From: Vannielia litorea
Lineage (GTDB): Bacteria; Pseudomonadota; Alphaproteobacteria; Rhodobacterales; Rhodobacteraceae
Length of the DNA stretch: 64,000 bases
Assembly (NCBI RefSeq): GCF_018424695.1
Contig: NZ_QTNQ01000010.1
Span: forward strand, 32,758 to 96,757
Reading direction: 5' to 3'
Shown here piece by piece: positions 43,601 to 52,639 of this stretch. Below the pieces are notes generated by a model. The model had not been told where the DNA came from. It was given only the letters and a program-made list of their open reading frames with translations, and did no database searches. Every line of letters starts with the position of its first letter. The stretch's first letter is position 1. Position numbers and translations under genes: made by a program.

Positions 43601-43812
43601 CGATTGATCTCCTTGCGGAAGGTCCGGAGGGATTCCTTATAGTCGATCACAAGTCCGGAGCGTCGATGGATCTGGATGCGGGCTATGCGACCTACCGGCC
43701 GCAACTTGCGGCGTATGCAGCTGTCATCGAAAGGGTGTTCCCAGAAAAACGTGCCGCCGGCATGGCGATCAATTGGATGCGACAAGGAACAGTTGTCTGG
43801 GAGAAGCTATGA
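40627..43812 (+). CDS. AddA-like UvrD-family helicase with C-terminal nuclease
   Basis: ATG 40627 lies inside the previous stop (ATGACTAA). The 1061-residue protein has SF1 motifs: VVPAGAGSGKTYRI (9-16), VTFTEAAAGELKERI, DCLIVDEFQDTNPVQF (353), LLVGDTKQSIMGFQGAD, VVTWHASKGREWNIVVV and LLYVALTRARDRLVL, then a C-terminal PD-(D/E)XK nuclease (INATIDLL, GFLIVDHKSG at about 1001, YRPQLAAYA). It should unwind and degrade DNA with its partner. Being on an island with an extra nuclease, it is more likely a defence complex than the housekeeping AddAB. Confidence 0.9.
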   Translation: MTKAFTVVPAGAGSGKTYRIKTDLMDWVRAKTVLPHRIMAVTFTEAAAGELKERIRSSLLAEGMVNEALDVERAYVSTIHSLGLRIMTEHAFATGSSPQPRHLSDAERDLLIRKELVHCEALDPIKANLPRFGYTANVGTEETAEDRFRSSVFRTIDLLRGLGDGGTDPALAEEATASLRASYGPVAADPAPLRDDLQAAATALLAEFPEGGKPFAGTTKAARDGFRDQHRALISARDGRELDHDWKLWLTLCKLRVKARGSDIPDDFVALSEAVMAAAGKVERHPGPLEDACTNLRSLILGAQTIMAGYAEKKRTAGVIDFSDMVVGAERLLRTQPEVLSAVLADIDCLIVDEFQDTNPVQFALLWRIAQAAPRTLLVGDTKQSIMGFQGADPRLTEELVRAYPDKVEPLDKNWRSDPRIMAFVNDVSANLFCTGYTPLEAQRPETGETVLDFVRIPQGRSSRAPNARPEQHIASRIKDLLDEGTRVADRHSDLEAPQMRPVRPGDIAILCQTHTQASRYADRLQDLGIPVRINREGWLTSPPVSAACTALSFVADPTDAHAALCLLTLGPHAMSLQDAMTALSEGTLLDHAVLAPLHALASAARAMPLASLLPATIDAAGVREWADSLPDPTQMRADLLRLETEAAEFEAAHQDMKAAAGFYGQSAQVFLGWLRSRQGVRDFDRHPDPGSGPVEGVEVVTWHASKGREWNIVVVTGLDHSIGEKPGTLRAEFGDFSDLSNVLAKAILRYTPSLHIPVKQDIFVEARRPAAEADARRLLYVALTRARDRLVLEWPDFKLKKPSEGPGPANFAEMLVRECKLDLRAGHAMVGEHAHAARQLFCTDEAPPEFGTLAAPTSAPYLAFGFPGPLSDAPTTPWRIRPSQLANAENTVAQRIEWIDLAASVPMLDDTFDDASKRGTAWHLVFRTALLRADLMTNVQRATGLDTAAVTAIEAQARALKAWLNGMGYDQLHCELPVQIEEASGAQINATIDLLAEGPEGFLIVDHKSGASMDLDAGYATYRPQLAAYAAVIERVFPEKRAAGMAINWMRQGTVVWEKL

Positions 43813-45101
43813 GCACGGAGATCACCGCAGCAAAAGAGGTACGGAAGACGTCACTGGACCCAATCAGCCTTCAGGATCTGTCCGAAAGGCTGAAAAAGTC
43901 GCCGATGTTCAACCTCTCACTGTCGTCGCGTGAGTTGTTTCATTCCAACTTCTTGGCGTGGCTATTTGACACCTACCCTACAAGCATCACACGCGTGATC
44001 GGCCTGGAAGCGCTTCAAGCAAAAAATGTTACTATCAAGCGCGAGTGGAAAAATCTTGATCTGCTGATCGAGGTCACCGACAGCAGTCAGAAGAAGATGA
44101 TTGTTGCCATTGAAAACAAGGTTAAGGACGTCCCCAAGCTAGAGCAGCTTAAGAAGTATCAGCAGAGGCTAGAGCGTGACTTTCCGGCGGCCAATTTTGA
44201 TCTCATCATATTATCCCTCGTGCCTCCATCCGAGAAAATTAAGAAGCAGGCGACTTGGAGGTACATGGACTACGAAACCCTCGGATATCGCCTACAGGAC
44301 TGGGCTGAAGGCGAGAGCATGCTGGAGGGCCACATGACTATTATTTCCTCGTACGCCGAGATGGTCATCGACCTGTCTCAGCTGATTTCTATTGCGATTG
44401 GGCAAGACGGCCTTCCCGACAAGGATTGGTTCATAGGCAAGCCAACCAAACGCCAGAACGAGATCCTTAAGGTGCTTTCAAGACTCAGTTTTGACGATAC
44501 AGTTGCAAAACACCAAGCTGCCGCGCTCCTGGACAAAGTAGAAGCAGAGACCTTCGAAACACTGACGGCGCTGCGTGAGAGACCAGATGGTCTAGAACTA
44601 GAAACTGGCCGTGATTTCCGCAACAAACAGCCTCTGATAGGCTTCTCCCTTACCAAGAACATTGGGCCAGGGAAGCTTTCCCTCGGAATCCAGGTGCAGA
44701 ACAAGCAATACCGCCGATTCATTAGATTCTCAGGCTATAATATAGAATCTAAAGGAAAGGCAAAAGAGAAATACGAAAGCCTCCATAACCTAATTCGCAA
44801 TACAGACAACTACAGATGGTTGATAGCGCCAAGACTTGATGGCAAAGGGTGGATCGTCCCCCGTGTCCAACGCTCTCGCGGCGCGTTCTCGGAGAAGCTG
44901 CGTACAAGTCTAAGAGAAAATGCCCCAATAAACAGCTATGCTCCGAATTTCGTGTACCAACATGTCCGGGTAGATCCAGAAGGGACCGCGGGCACCATAG
45001 CTTCATCGAAACTACCGGAAACCATTGCTGAGGATCTAAGGTACGCGGAATCCCTGCTGACTGATCCGGACTACGTGGCAACCTTTAGGGATAAGCGGTG
45101 A
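43809..45101 (+). CDS. PD-(D/E)XK nuclease family protein
   Basis: ATG 43809 overlaps the helicase stop (ATGA). The 430-residue protein begins with a short helical part (MFNLSLSSRELFHSNFLAWLFD) followed by a PDDEXK_4-like core: WKNLDLLIEV (83), MIVAIENKVKD (100-107) and YQQRLERDF. This gives the D...E-x-K triad. The C-terminal 250 residues are uncharacterised. Tight coupling to the AddB/AddA-like pair suggests a third subunit or effector of the same complex. Confidence 0.85.
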   Translation: MSTEITAAKEVRKTSLDPISLQDLSERLKKSPMFNLSLSSRELFHSNFLAWLFDTYPTSITRVIGLEALQAKNVTIKREWKNLDLLIEVTDSSQKKMIVAIENKVKDVPKLEQLKKYQQRLERDFPAANFDLIILSLVPPSEKIKKQATWRYMDYETLGYRLQDWAEGESMLEGHMTIISSYAEMVIDLSQLISIAIGQDGLPDKDWFIGKPTKRQNEILKVLSRLSFDDTVAKHQAAALLDKVEAETFETLTALRERPDGLELETGRDFRNKQPLIGFSLTKNIGPGKLSLGIQVQNKQYRRFIRFSGYNIESKGKAKEKYESLHNLIRNTDNYRWLIAPRLDGKGWIVPRVQRSRGAFSEKLRTSLRENAPINSYAPNFVYQHVRVDPEGTAGTIASSKLPETIAEDLRYAESLLTDPDYVATFRDKR

Positions 45102-45234
45102 GCACTTCCAGAAATCGACCTCCGAAGGATTGGTCGACGAATACTTGTCGAGTCTGGCGGCTATTGCCTCGAGCGTACGTAATCGATGACCGCGCTGCCG
45201 AGGAATAGTCAACTAGGTCAGATAAAGAGATCGA

Positions 45235-46155
45235 ATGTACGACATCATCCCAGACATCCATGGCCAAGCCGAGAAGTTCACGTCACGACTAACATCCCTA
45301 GGCTACCGTGAACGGCGCGGTGCTTGGCGTCATGATGACCCTCGCCGGCAGGTCGTCTTCTTGGGTGACTTCATCGATCGCGGTCCGCGAAACGGCGACG
45401 TGATCGACGTCGTCCGACGGATGGTCGATGCCGGCACGGCCCATGCCGTCATGGGCAATCACGAACTCAATGCCATCCATTTTCACACACCCCATCCCCA
45501 AACCGGTCTTCCGCTCCGCTCTCATTCATCGAAGAATATGGAACAGCACGCGTCGTTTCTTGGCGAGTATCCCGTCGGCTCCGCGGCGACCGCCGATGTA
45601 ATCGCCTGGATGAAGTCGCTTCCCCTGTTTCTCGAGATGGATGGGTTCCGGTTCGTCCACGCCTGCTGGGACGAGGAAGTCATCTCGCAACTTCGGGAGG
45701 CCACCGTCGATGGCCGGCTCTCCGACGCTCAACTCATCGAGGCTGGCAAAAAGGGTGAGCCACTTCACGGTTTCGTCGAGACGACGACCAAAGGCCCTGA
45801 AACCGAGCTACCAGAGGGGTATTCGTTTCGCGACAAGGGGAACCACGAAAGGACCGAAGTGCGCCTGAAATGGTGGAACGGCGATGCCAAAACCTGGCGA
45901 GACATAGCCATCTCGGTGCCCGACCTGACCCAGTTGCCTGCCGAGGCACTTCCTTCCCGCGTCTCGAGATCGGTTTATTCCAAGGATGCGGATCCGGTCT
46001 TCTTCGGACATTATTGGCTGACTGGCGAGCCCGAGCAGCAGTCCCAGAACGCGCTCTGTCTCGATTATTCGGCCGGCAAGGACGGTCCCCTCGTCGCGTA
46101 CTGTATCGCCGCGCCTGGAGAAGCGATTGACCTCAAGAACCTCGTGATCGGCTGA
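45235..46155 (+). CDS. Calcineurin-like metallophosphatase (ApaH/PrpE-like)
   Basis: The 306-residue protein has all metallophosphoesterase motifs: DIHGQ (7-11), GDFIDRGP (about 45-52), GNHE (about 77-80) and FFGHYW (about 260-265). The arrangement resembles PrpE/ApaH-type phosphatases that act on dinucleotide polyphosphates or phosphoproteins. It lies 134 bp after the nuclease operon on the same strand, so co-function is possible but not shown. Confidence 0.85.
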   Translation: MYDIIPDIHGQAEKFTSRLTSLGYRERRGAWRHDDPRRQVVFLGDFIDRGPRNGDVIDVVRRMVDAGTAHAVMGNHELNAIHFHTPHPQTGLPLRSHSSKNMEQHASFLGEYPVGSAATADVIAWMKSLPLFLEMDGFRFVHACWDEEVISQLREATVDGRLSDAQLIEAGKKGEPLHGFVETTTKGPETELPEGYSFRDKGNHERTEVRLKWWNGDAKTWRDIAISVPDLTQLPAEALPSRVSRSVYSKDADPVFFGHYWLTGEPEQQSQNALCLDYSAGKDGPLVAYCIAAPGEAIDLKNLVIG

Positions 46156-46477
46156 CAGTCAAAGCCCCGCGTCTCGATCTTCGGCGCGATCTCTGTGACC
46201 GACCTCAATCGACAACTCTTGCGATCGATGCCAAGGACGTTTCTCCAGCCCTCCGGTCATGCACCAAAAAGACCGAAACACTCAGTGCGGTAGCACAAGA
46301 ATATTCTCAACATTTCACAGTGACATCGGGAAGCGGCTGTACATCATCACAGCCGGCCAGGTGATCTCCGGGTTGTTCTTAGAGTATCGAAGAGGAGAAC
46401 TTCAGGGCATCGCAGGACGATAGCTCCCGCCCTCCCCGCTTGAAGCCAAGTTCGTCCAAAAGAGCCTTCCAGCGTTT
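46156..46477. other. 322-bp gap with no recognisable gene
   Basis: Between the phosphatase and the next gene no ORF, repeat or RNA stands out. It should contain the promoter of the 46478 gene if that gene is transcribed separately. Confidence 0.4.
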
Positions 46478-47656
46478 TTGGCCAAGCGATCACCGTTATT
46501 GTTCACTCCCACTCACCAAGCTATCGTATCCCCAGAAAAGCAAGTCGGGCTCGTTTTCGAGCCTAGAGCTTGCAGAACGGATGTCTTACAACGCGAAATG
46601 GCTGAACAGTTTAAACTAGACTTTGAAACCGCACACCGGCTGTGCGAATTTATCCTGCTCGCAGTTGCCGATGGCCCAGTTCCCTGGCAAAAAGTTGCTT
46701 CAGAGTTCCTAGCGACAGGAGCTCTTGAGAGTTGTGAAGAGTTTAGATGGCTATTCTCTCGGTGTATTGCTCAAATGCTTGTTGAGAACTGGCTGATCAA
46801 AGCAACTGATGGCCCCCACTACGAGATAGGCCTCACGTTCAAGGGCGGCACTGTACTTCGGCATATAACTGAAATCTCCGCATTCTACGATCGACACTTT
46901 GCGGCGATCATCCGAAAAACTGAACGAGCCAAGGCTGCAGCGCAGGCGAAGCGAGAAAAGCACCTCAAATCCGCCGAAAAAGCCGGACGGAAGGCAGAGA
47001 AGCGGAAAAAGAAGACGCGAAGCGCAAACCATTCGACTGCCCCCGTATCTCCCGCCAAGTCAGCAAAGATTGACCTCTTTAGTAGCGGCAAGAGGATCCG
47101 CACATCGATACCATCCAAAGACAATATCCAGCTTCTACAGCTCTGGAAATCGAACACTTTGGGTGCGGCCAGCTCTTCTGGCACAAAGCGTGACCAACAC
47201 CTGCTGATCGTCGCAGCTATTGAGAAGGAATGGAAGCGTCGGATACGGGAATTGCCGGAGAGCGAGGCCTTCAAGTGGCCTTCCACTGATGTCGGTTCTG
47301 GATCTGGAGGCGGGAACTTTGAACGTCAGGAGATCAGTTATCTTAAGATCCTGGGCTATACAGTGGGAAGGACTGACGGCCTTCCCGAGTCCTCCAGGCA
47401 ACTTATTCTAGATCGATGTTTTTCGGGGCAATTGCCACCCTACCAGAGCATCTCGGAAATGAGGAAATGGGGTGAGCCGAAAAGCTCGCTTCGGCTTAGG
47501 AAGATGGCCTATCACATCGCCTCACTTGCGAAGAATTTCAAGAAAATGCCATCAGGCGGCTATGATGGCGCAATCGCAGATTGGGAAGATGACCTGAAGT
47601 ACCTATACGACAAATACTATGTACGTTACTTCCGCTTCGCGTGGCCATCCAATTGA
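46478..47656 (+). CDS. Hypothetical protein with conserved WG...RL-type C-terminal module
   Basis: The frame opens at TTG 46478; ATG 46598 (MAEQFKLDFETAHRLCEF) is an alternative. The 392-residue protein has an acidic helical N-domain (to about 130), a lysine-rich linker (about 150-190) and a C-terminal block: SYLKILGYTVGRTDGLPESS, then WGEPKSSLRLRKMAYHIAS, NFKKMPSGGYDGAIADWEDD and DLKYLYDKYY. I have seen similar C-terminal blocks in uncharacterised proteins near defence genes but cannot name the family. Its GC content is lower than that of its neighbours. Confidence 0.6.
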   Translation: MAKRSPLLFTPTHQAIVSPEKQVGLVFEPRACRTDVLQREMAEQFKLDFETAHRLCEFILLAVADGPVPWQKVASEFLATGALESCEEFRWLFSRCIAQMLVENWLIKATDGPHYEIGLTFKGGTVLRHITEISAFYDRHFAAIIRKTERAKAAAQAKREKHLKSAEKAGRKAEKRKKKTRSANHSTAPVSPAKSAKIDLFSSGKRIRTSIPSKDNIQLLQLWKSNTLGAASSSGTKRDQHLLIVAAIEKEWKRRIRELPESEAFKWPSTDVGSGSGGGNFERQEISYLKILGYTVGRTDGLPESSRQLILDRCFSGQLPPYQSISEMRKWGEPKSSLRLRKMAYHIASLAKNFKKMPSGGYDGAIADWEDDLKYLYDKYYVRYFRFAWPSN

Positions 47657-47674
47657 TCCAGTTCATCGGAAGTT

Positions 47675-48948
47675 TGAGCTACCACCCGAAATTCGGACAC
47701 TGACATAAGCTACGATTTGCAGTCTTCTGATCTTCGACGAGAAGGAGATCAGAGATGTCGAAACGCAAGCAGCACGCACCCGAGTTCAAAGCGAAGGTCG
47801 CGCTGGAAGCCCTGAAGGGTGAAGAGACAGCGGCCGAGCTGGCGAGCCGGTTCGGGGTGCATCCCACGATGCTCCATCAATGGAAGCGGGCGCTGCTCGA
47901 AGGTGCTGCCGGCGTGTTCGAACGCGGGAGCCACAAGTAGCCGGAGATCGACGAGGAGCAGGTGCAGGAACTCCACGCCAAGATCGGGGAGCTGGCGGTG
48001 GCCATCTCTTTTTTTGGAACGAAAGCTGAAGCTCTGGGGCGGGAAGTGAGGCGCGGCATGATCGAGCCGGGCCACCCGGACCTGTCGATCGGCCAGCAGT
48101 GCAAGCTGCTGTCGATCGCGCGCTCGTCTTTCTACTACACCGCCACGGGCGAGACCGAACAGAACCTCGGCCTGATTCGGCGGATCGACGAGCAGTTCCT
48201 CGAGACCCCGTTCTTCGGTGTCGGCCAGATGACCTGGCACCTGCGCAACGACGGGCATCTGGTGAACGAGAAGCGGATACGCCGGCTAATGCGCCTCATG
48301 GGACTGATGCCGATTTACCAGAAGCCCAGCACGAGCAGACCGGCGAAAGGACACAAGACCTATCCTTACCTTCTGAAAGGGCTGCGCGTGGATCGTCCGA
48401 ACCAGGTCTGGTGTTCGGACATCACCTACCTGCCGATGCGGCGCGTGTTCCTTTACCTCGTGGCGATCATGGACTGGCACACCCGCAAGGTTCTGTCCTG
48501 GCGGATCTAGAACACGCTGGAGGCCGACTTCTGTGTCGAGGCGCTGAACGAGGCCATCCACAAGTTCGGCCCGCCCGAGATCATGAATACGGACCAGGGA
48601 TCCCAGTTCACATCCTTCGCCTGGACGGACCGGCTCCGCCGATCCGGCGTGCGCATCTCGATGGATGGGAAAGGCCGGTTCCTCGACAACATCTTCATCG
48701 AGCGGCTGTGGCGAACCCTGAAATACGAATGCGTCTACCTGCATGCGCGTGAGACCGGATCAGAGACGAAAGCGGCCATCCGGAAATGGATGACCGTCTA
48801 CAACCACCAGCGTCCTCACTCAGCCCTCGGCGGCAAGCCACCGGCGCTTGTCTATTGGCAGAGAAATGATATCAACCAACCCGATCAGCTGGTGCAACGA
48901 GTAACTTAAATCACGCCAGATCCTGTCCAAAAGACGGGGAGTAGCTCA
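47675..48948. mobile_element. IS3-family insertion sequence, decayed
   Basis: Imperfect terminal inverted repeats bound 1274 bp: the left end TGAGCTACCACCCGAAATTC matches the inverted right end TGAGCTACTCCCCGTCTTTT at 14 of 20 positions, and both continue with GGACA; the tips are TG...CA as usual for IS3. No target-site duplication is obvious. The transposase inside has two in-frame stops. Confidence 0.75.
47755..48909 (+). pseudogene. IS3-family transposase OrfA/OrfB, inactivated
   Basis: OrfA begins MSKRKQHAPEFKAKVALEAL (HTH) but meets TAG at 47938-47940. OrfB follows (EPGHPDLSIGQQCKLLSIAR) with the DDE residues in WCSDITYLP, NTDQGSQF and IERLWRTLKYE, but a second TAG interrupts at 48508-48510, before the second catalytic Asp. 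A T7 run at 48009-48015 lies where OrfA should shift to OrfB; it may be the programmed slip site or an added base. Cannot make full-length transposase without readthrough. Confidence 0.85.
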
Positions 48949-49128
48949 ATCGGGCGCCGGCACCAGAGGTCATCATCCTCGTGGATCGACGGCCGACCAT
49001 GCATTAGCATTTAAACCGGACCACTCGCTGGGGTCAGCTCAGTGAGATAGGGGGCTAGACAATGCTGGATTCACGCAGTGAATCCCCCATCCGATTTGTG
49101 CAACAAGGCCACGCGAAGCTATTCGCGC

Positions 49129-50964
49129 CTAACTGTCGATTTCGCGCATGAAATCTCTTGCAATCTGCCCCCACGAGAGCCGGACGTCTTGAAGCATATC
49201 TAGCTCTCGATCGGTAGCTTCGTCCTCCATGCGCGCCCAAGCTGTTAGCAGCAATTTCAATGCAACAAGAGCCGGGCTATCTTCGCTCGCTTCGTCCTCC
49301 CGGAGAAGTTCGATGAAGTTCTTATAGGCAGGGTGCCGCGTGTTCAGCTTGATGAAGTATTCGCCACGCTCTTGGGCAAGATCAAAGATCGCTGGAGACG
49401 AAAGTGCAGCTTCGCTGAACATGTAACGAATGCCTGAGCTGACCGCTTCAATTGAAAGCGTCTCGGCGTGTGCTTCGTCGTAACCGGAGTCCAGGTATGC
49501 CTTTTTAACGGCTTGGCGGCGTTCATCTTCGGTCGCGTTTGCAAAGGCCGTATCCGAAGCAGTAGCCTTCTGAGCTGCTCTGATCTCGGTAACCTTGGTG
49601 GCCGTTGTTTCTGCCCTGCGCGACTTCTCTTTCGCTTGGCGGCTTCCGGCATTCTGCTTACGAATATGCTCACGCAATGTCTTCAGGCGTGATGCCATTG
49701 CCATGGAAACCCTATAGTTTGCGAGCTTCGGGTCTTTTGTCTCTTGCAGCTGCTCCATAAGCTCGCTTGCTGACATTCCAAGGGTGTCCGCATCTTCTTT
49801 GTAGTCAGCAGCATAGAGGTTAGTAGCTGCTTGCTTGTCGTTGGTGACGCCGAAAATATCATCGAGCTCAGGTTGGAACTCGATCTCGATGCCCCACCAG
49901 CGCTCACGTGGCTCACTTGGGTTTACCCAAGATTGATTCATCTCGAGCTCACGCCCAGCACGTACAATGCTTACTCCCACATTCCTCTTAAGAAATTTAC
50001 CGATAGGCGTGGCCCCGCCAGCCCCCCCTCCCTCTCCAGCTAACCTGGTGTCCTGCTTTGCAACTGAATAGCGAATGATAATCTCGCTTTCCCGACCATC
50101 AGGTAATGTCACTTTCAGAACATCAGGGTTACCGAATTCCTCGAATGCCGCCGTCTCTGCAAACTCATCGGGCGCGGAAGTCCCGAAGGTTAGCATCAGA
50201 GGATCATTTGGGCGAACATAGAGCTCGTCGAGAAACTCGTAGTTCGAATGATCAACCGCATCGTAGGCTCCAAACCGTATCTTAACCGAGCCATCGGCGA
50301 TGAAGCGCCGGTATAGGCGGCCAATCAAGAACTCAGAGTTCCGGAAGAATGCGCGATGCCGAACCCAAGTAGTCTTGTCAAGATTGCGCCAAATCACGAG
50401 AGTGCCACTGTCCCCAATGTTGGATTTAACCAGCCGCTTATAGTGCTCGGGAAACGCTTTTACCTGAGGCTCCGGGACCTCACGCATTTTTCCGTCAAGA
50501 ATTTGATCGACGCTCAGGAAAGTGTGGCGGCACTCTCCGTTTTGCCAGGAGTACACTTCCACAAAACGGCACTGGGATATAGAGGCGTTCGGAAGCCCCA
50601 TACCAAATTTCCCGATACCCTTTTGGTTTTCCGGATCTAGGTTGGTCCCATGTCCGAACATAAGTGCCTTTCGAAGAAGGCTGGGATTCATTCCGGATGC
50701 ATTGTCATAGACGATAATCTCGTCAATCCGCTTTGCTTGCCTCGATCCAATTTGGACAGGACGCTCCAAACAGACGACTTCGACGTTGGTTACGTCGTTC
50801 CCGCAGGCGAGACCCGCTTGGATGCTGTTGTCGATGAGTTCTGCAACGGCGTGGTCAGTGCTCTTGAAGCCGCTTGAACGCATTGCTCTGATGGCCAGAT
50901 GCGGCGGGACAATATCGTAGACATCCTGTGACGACCGCTGCTCCGATGATTGCATATCTTCCAT
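49129..50964 (-). CDS. MORC-like GHKL ATPase
   Basis: The 611-residue protein has an N-terminal GHKL fold: motif N AVAELIDNSIQAG (E42, D45, N46), VYDNASGMN (D87, G91), and the glycine-rich lid GIGKFGMGLPNAS (116-128). The LIDNS and GMGLPNAS forms resemble MORC/Hsp90-like ATPases, found in prokaryotes beside restriction systems. The C-terminal 250 residues are charged and partly coiled coil. Four bases separate it from the helicase gene upstream. With the helicase it is transcribed away from the ssp genes. Confidence 0.82.
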   Translation of the reverse strand: MEDMQSSEQRSSQDVYDIVPPHLAIRAMRSSGFKSTDHAVAELIDNSIQAGLACGNDVTNVEVVCLERPVQIGSRQAKRIDEIIVYDNASGMNPSLLRKALMFGHGTNLDPENQKGIGKFGMGLPNASISQCRFVEVYSWQNGECRHTFLSVDQILDGKMREVPEPQVKAFPEHYKRLVKSNIGDSGTLVIWRNLDKTTWVRHRAFFRNSEFLIGRLYRRFIADGSVKIRFGAYDAVDHSNYEFLDELYVRPNDPLMLTFGTSAPDEFAETAAFEEFGNPDVLKVTLPDGRESEIIIRYSVAKQDTRLAGEGGGAGGATPIGKFLKRNVGVSIVRAGRELEMNQSWVNPSEPRERWWGIEIEFQPELDDIFGVTNDKQAATNLYAADYKEDADTLGMSASELMEQLQETKDPKLANYRVSMAMASRLKTLREHIRKQNAGSRQAKEKSRRAETTATKVTEIRAAQKATASDTAFANATEDERRQAVKKAYLDSGYDEAHAETLSIEAVSSGIRYMFSEAALSSPAIFDLAQERGEYFIKLNTRHPAYKNFIELLREDEASEDSPALVALKLLLTAWARMEDEATDRELDMLQDVRLSWGQIARDFMREIDS

Positions 50965-50967
50965 GTC

Positions 50968-52596
50968 TTACTGCTCCGTCCAAAGATCATCCCAAAAGGT
51001 GAATGCTTCACCGAGGTTCCTGAATCCGTACTTTTGATCCACGACCGTGATCACTTTACAAGTGTCGGTACCACCCGCTCTTATACCTCTGATCACACGA
51101 CCAACCATTTGGCTGTACAAGACCAATGACTCTGTCGGTCGCGCAATGATTGCTACATTGGCCTTTGGTGCATCAAAACCCGTGCTCAGAACTCCATAGT
51201 TGCAAAGTACAGAGATCTCTCCCGACTTAAACCTCTCGATCGACCTCTGTCGTGACTGCCGTGTTGTTGCTCCAGTAACGCAAGCGGCGCTCGTCCCTCG
51301 CATCTTCAGAAGAGCCGTAAGAGTGTTTGCGTGCTCAACTGAGCAAGCAAACAAAATCACGCGATTGCCATCTTTTGCCTCTTTCTCAGTCCTTAGGAGA
51401 ATGCGGAGGTTTCGTGCCGTATCTTCTCCGATCCTCTTTAGGGCAGCGCGGGGCACCTCACCTGTCGACGCAAGCTGTTCGATTTCAGCATCTGTGAGAT
51501 CCGCGCCACCGTCGTACTTGATCTCTTCGGTTGTGACCTTCGCCAAATATCCTTCTGCAACGAGGTAATCCACGGGGCTGTCATAGCCCACGACGTCGAG
51601 CGTAACTTTCTTTCGATCAAAGAAATCAGCGAGCTCTTCATCTGCATCGACGTCAAGCCAACTGCGCCCAGGCGTTGCCGTGAGCCCCAGGAGTTTGCAC
51701 GTACCCCTAGGTGCGAGGAGCTCGAGAACGTGGCGATAAGTGTCAGCGGTTGCTTTATGCGCTTCGTCGATCACAACCAAACCCGCAGATCGTCCCAGGG
51801 CGAAGAGCGCTCCGTCCCTCTGGCGGCTAAACGCCAAGGCGTGAGCTGACTGAAGACTAACGACAACAAATGCATTTTCAGGTGCGCCGATATCTTCCTT
51901 TGCCAGAGCGCCGAAGTGGCGGGTCACTCGCACGCTTCTATTGCCCAAAGACTTCCAGGCTTTCTCAAATTCGGAAGCCGCCTGCTCACAGAGCTCCTCA
52001 GAGTGGGCCAACCATATTGCAGAGCGTCCATCGGCGAGCTCACCGCGGAGAAGGTCTACAATAACGTTCATCGCAGACCGTGTCTTTCCCGCGCCGGTAG
52101 GCATGTGAAGGATCACTCTATTTCCGTCCCCGGATAGGGATTGGTGGACCCGGCTCACTGCACGGATTTGGTGCGCGAAAAGCGGATAGTCAGGAACAAG
52201 CTCGGATTGCTTGGGTTTTGAAACGATCTCCTCGTCCCCCGCCTCAACCTCCCAGGGATCAAGGCCTAACCATGTGAGGAACAAACTGTAGGCGTTGCTA
52301 CCTTTACGGAACGTGACTTCGGCTAACTCAGACCAAGGCGCCAGTCCCGGCAGCCCAAGAAGTTGGGCGAGATCCGTCGCCTCATCTTTGGGAAGACTGT
52401 CGAATACAGCTGCTCGGACATCCTTTCGTGTCAAAAGGATGCCTTGGCCCTCCATGTCGACCAAGAGTTCTGCAAGCGCCTTCGGACCTACGCGACGATC
52501 ATCTAGGCACGCCAAGATATCGACCGCCTCTTGGCCGAGCAGACTAGTTAGTTTCTCCTCACCCAGCCGCGCCAGGATCGATCGTTGTTTGTCCAT
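50968..52596 (-). CDS. DEAH-box superfamily 2 helicase
   Basis: The 542-residue protein has SF2 motifs: LFAHQIRAVSRVHQSL (Q-like), MPTGAGKTRSAMNV (165-172), VVIDEAHKA (273-280), LLGLTATPGRS, NYGVLSTGFDAP, and QMVGRVIRGIRAGG (motif VI, about 502). The 120-residue N-domain is helical and uncharacterised. Similar type-III/RE-like helicases occur in phosphorothioation-linked restriction sets. It starts only 43 bp from the divergent TerB-like gene. Confidence 0.88.
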   Translation of the reverse strand: MDKQRSILARLGEEKLTSLLGQEAVDILACLDDRRVGPKALAELLVDMEGQGILLTRKDVRAAVFDSLPKDEATDLAQLLGLPGLAPWSELAEVTFRKGSNAYSLFLTWLGLDPWEVEAGDEEIVSKPKQSELVPDYPLFAHQIRAVSRVHQSLSGDGNRVILHMPTGAGKTRSAMNVIVDLLRGELADGRSAIWLAHSEELCEQAASEFEKAWKSLGNRSVRVTRHFGALAKEDIGAPENAFVVVSLQSAHALAFSRQRDGALFALGRSAGLVVIDEAHKATADTYRHVLELLAPRGTCKLLGLTATPGRSWLDVDADEELADFFDRKKVTLDVVGYDSPVDYLVAEGYLAKVTTEEIKYDGGADLTDAEIEQLASTGEVPRAALKRIGEDTARNLRILLRTEKEAKDGNRVILFACSVEHANTLTALLKMRGTSAACVTGATTRQSRQRSIERFKSGEISVLCNYGVLSTGFDAPKANVAIIARPTESLVLYSQMVGRVIRGIRAGGTDTCKVITVVDQKYGFRNLGEAFTFWDDLWTEQ

Positions 52597-52639
52597 GTTG
52601 TAAATGCTAGAGTTCGCTTAACGTATTAATATCAAGGCG

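Noticed and set aside
37953..43812. Housekeeping AddAB recombination enzyme
   Set aside because: Island location, missing P-loop and iron-sulphur cysteines in the AddB-like protein, and a coupled third nuclease argue against the core enzyme, though phylogeny would be needed to settle it.
48099..48752. 217-residue frame within the IS3 element
   Set aside because: It is the +1 shadow of OrfB; the real frame has the DDE motifs, broken by a stop at 48508.
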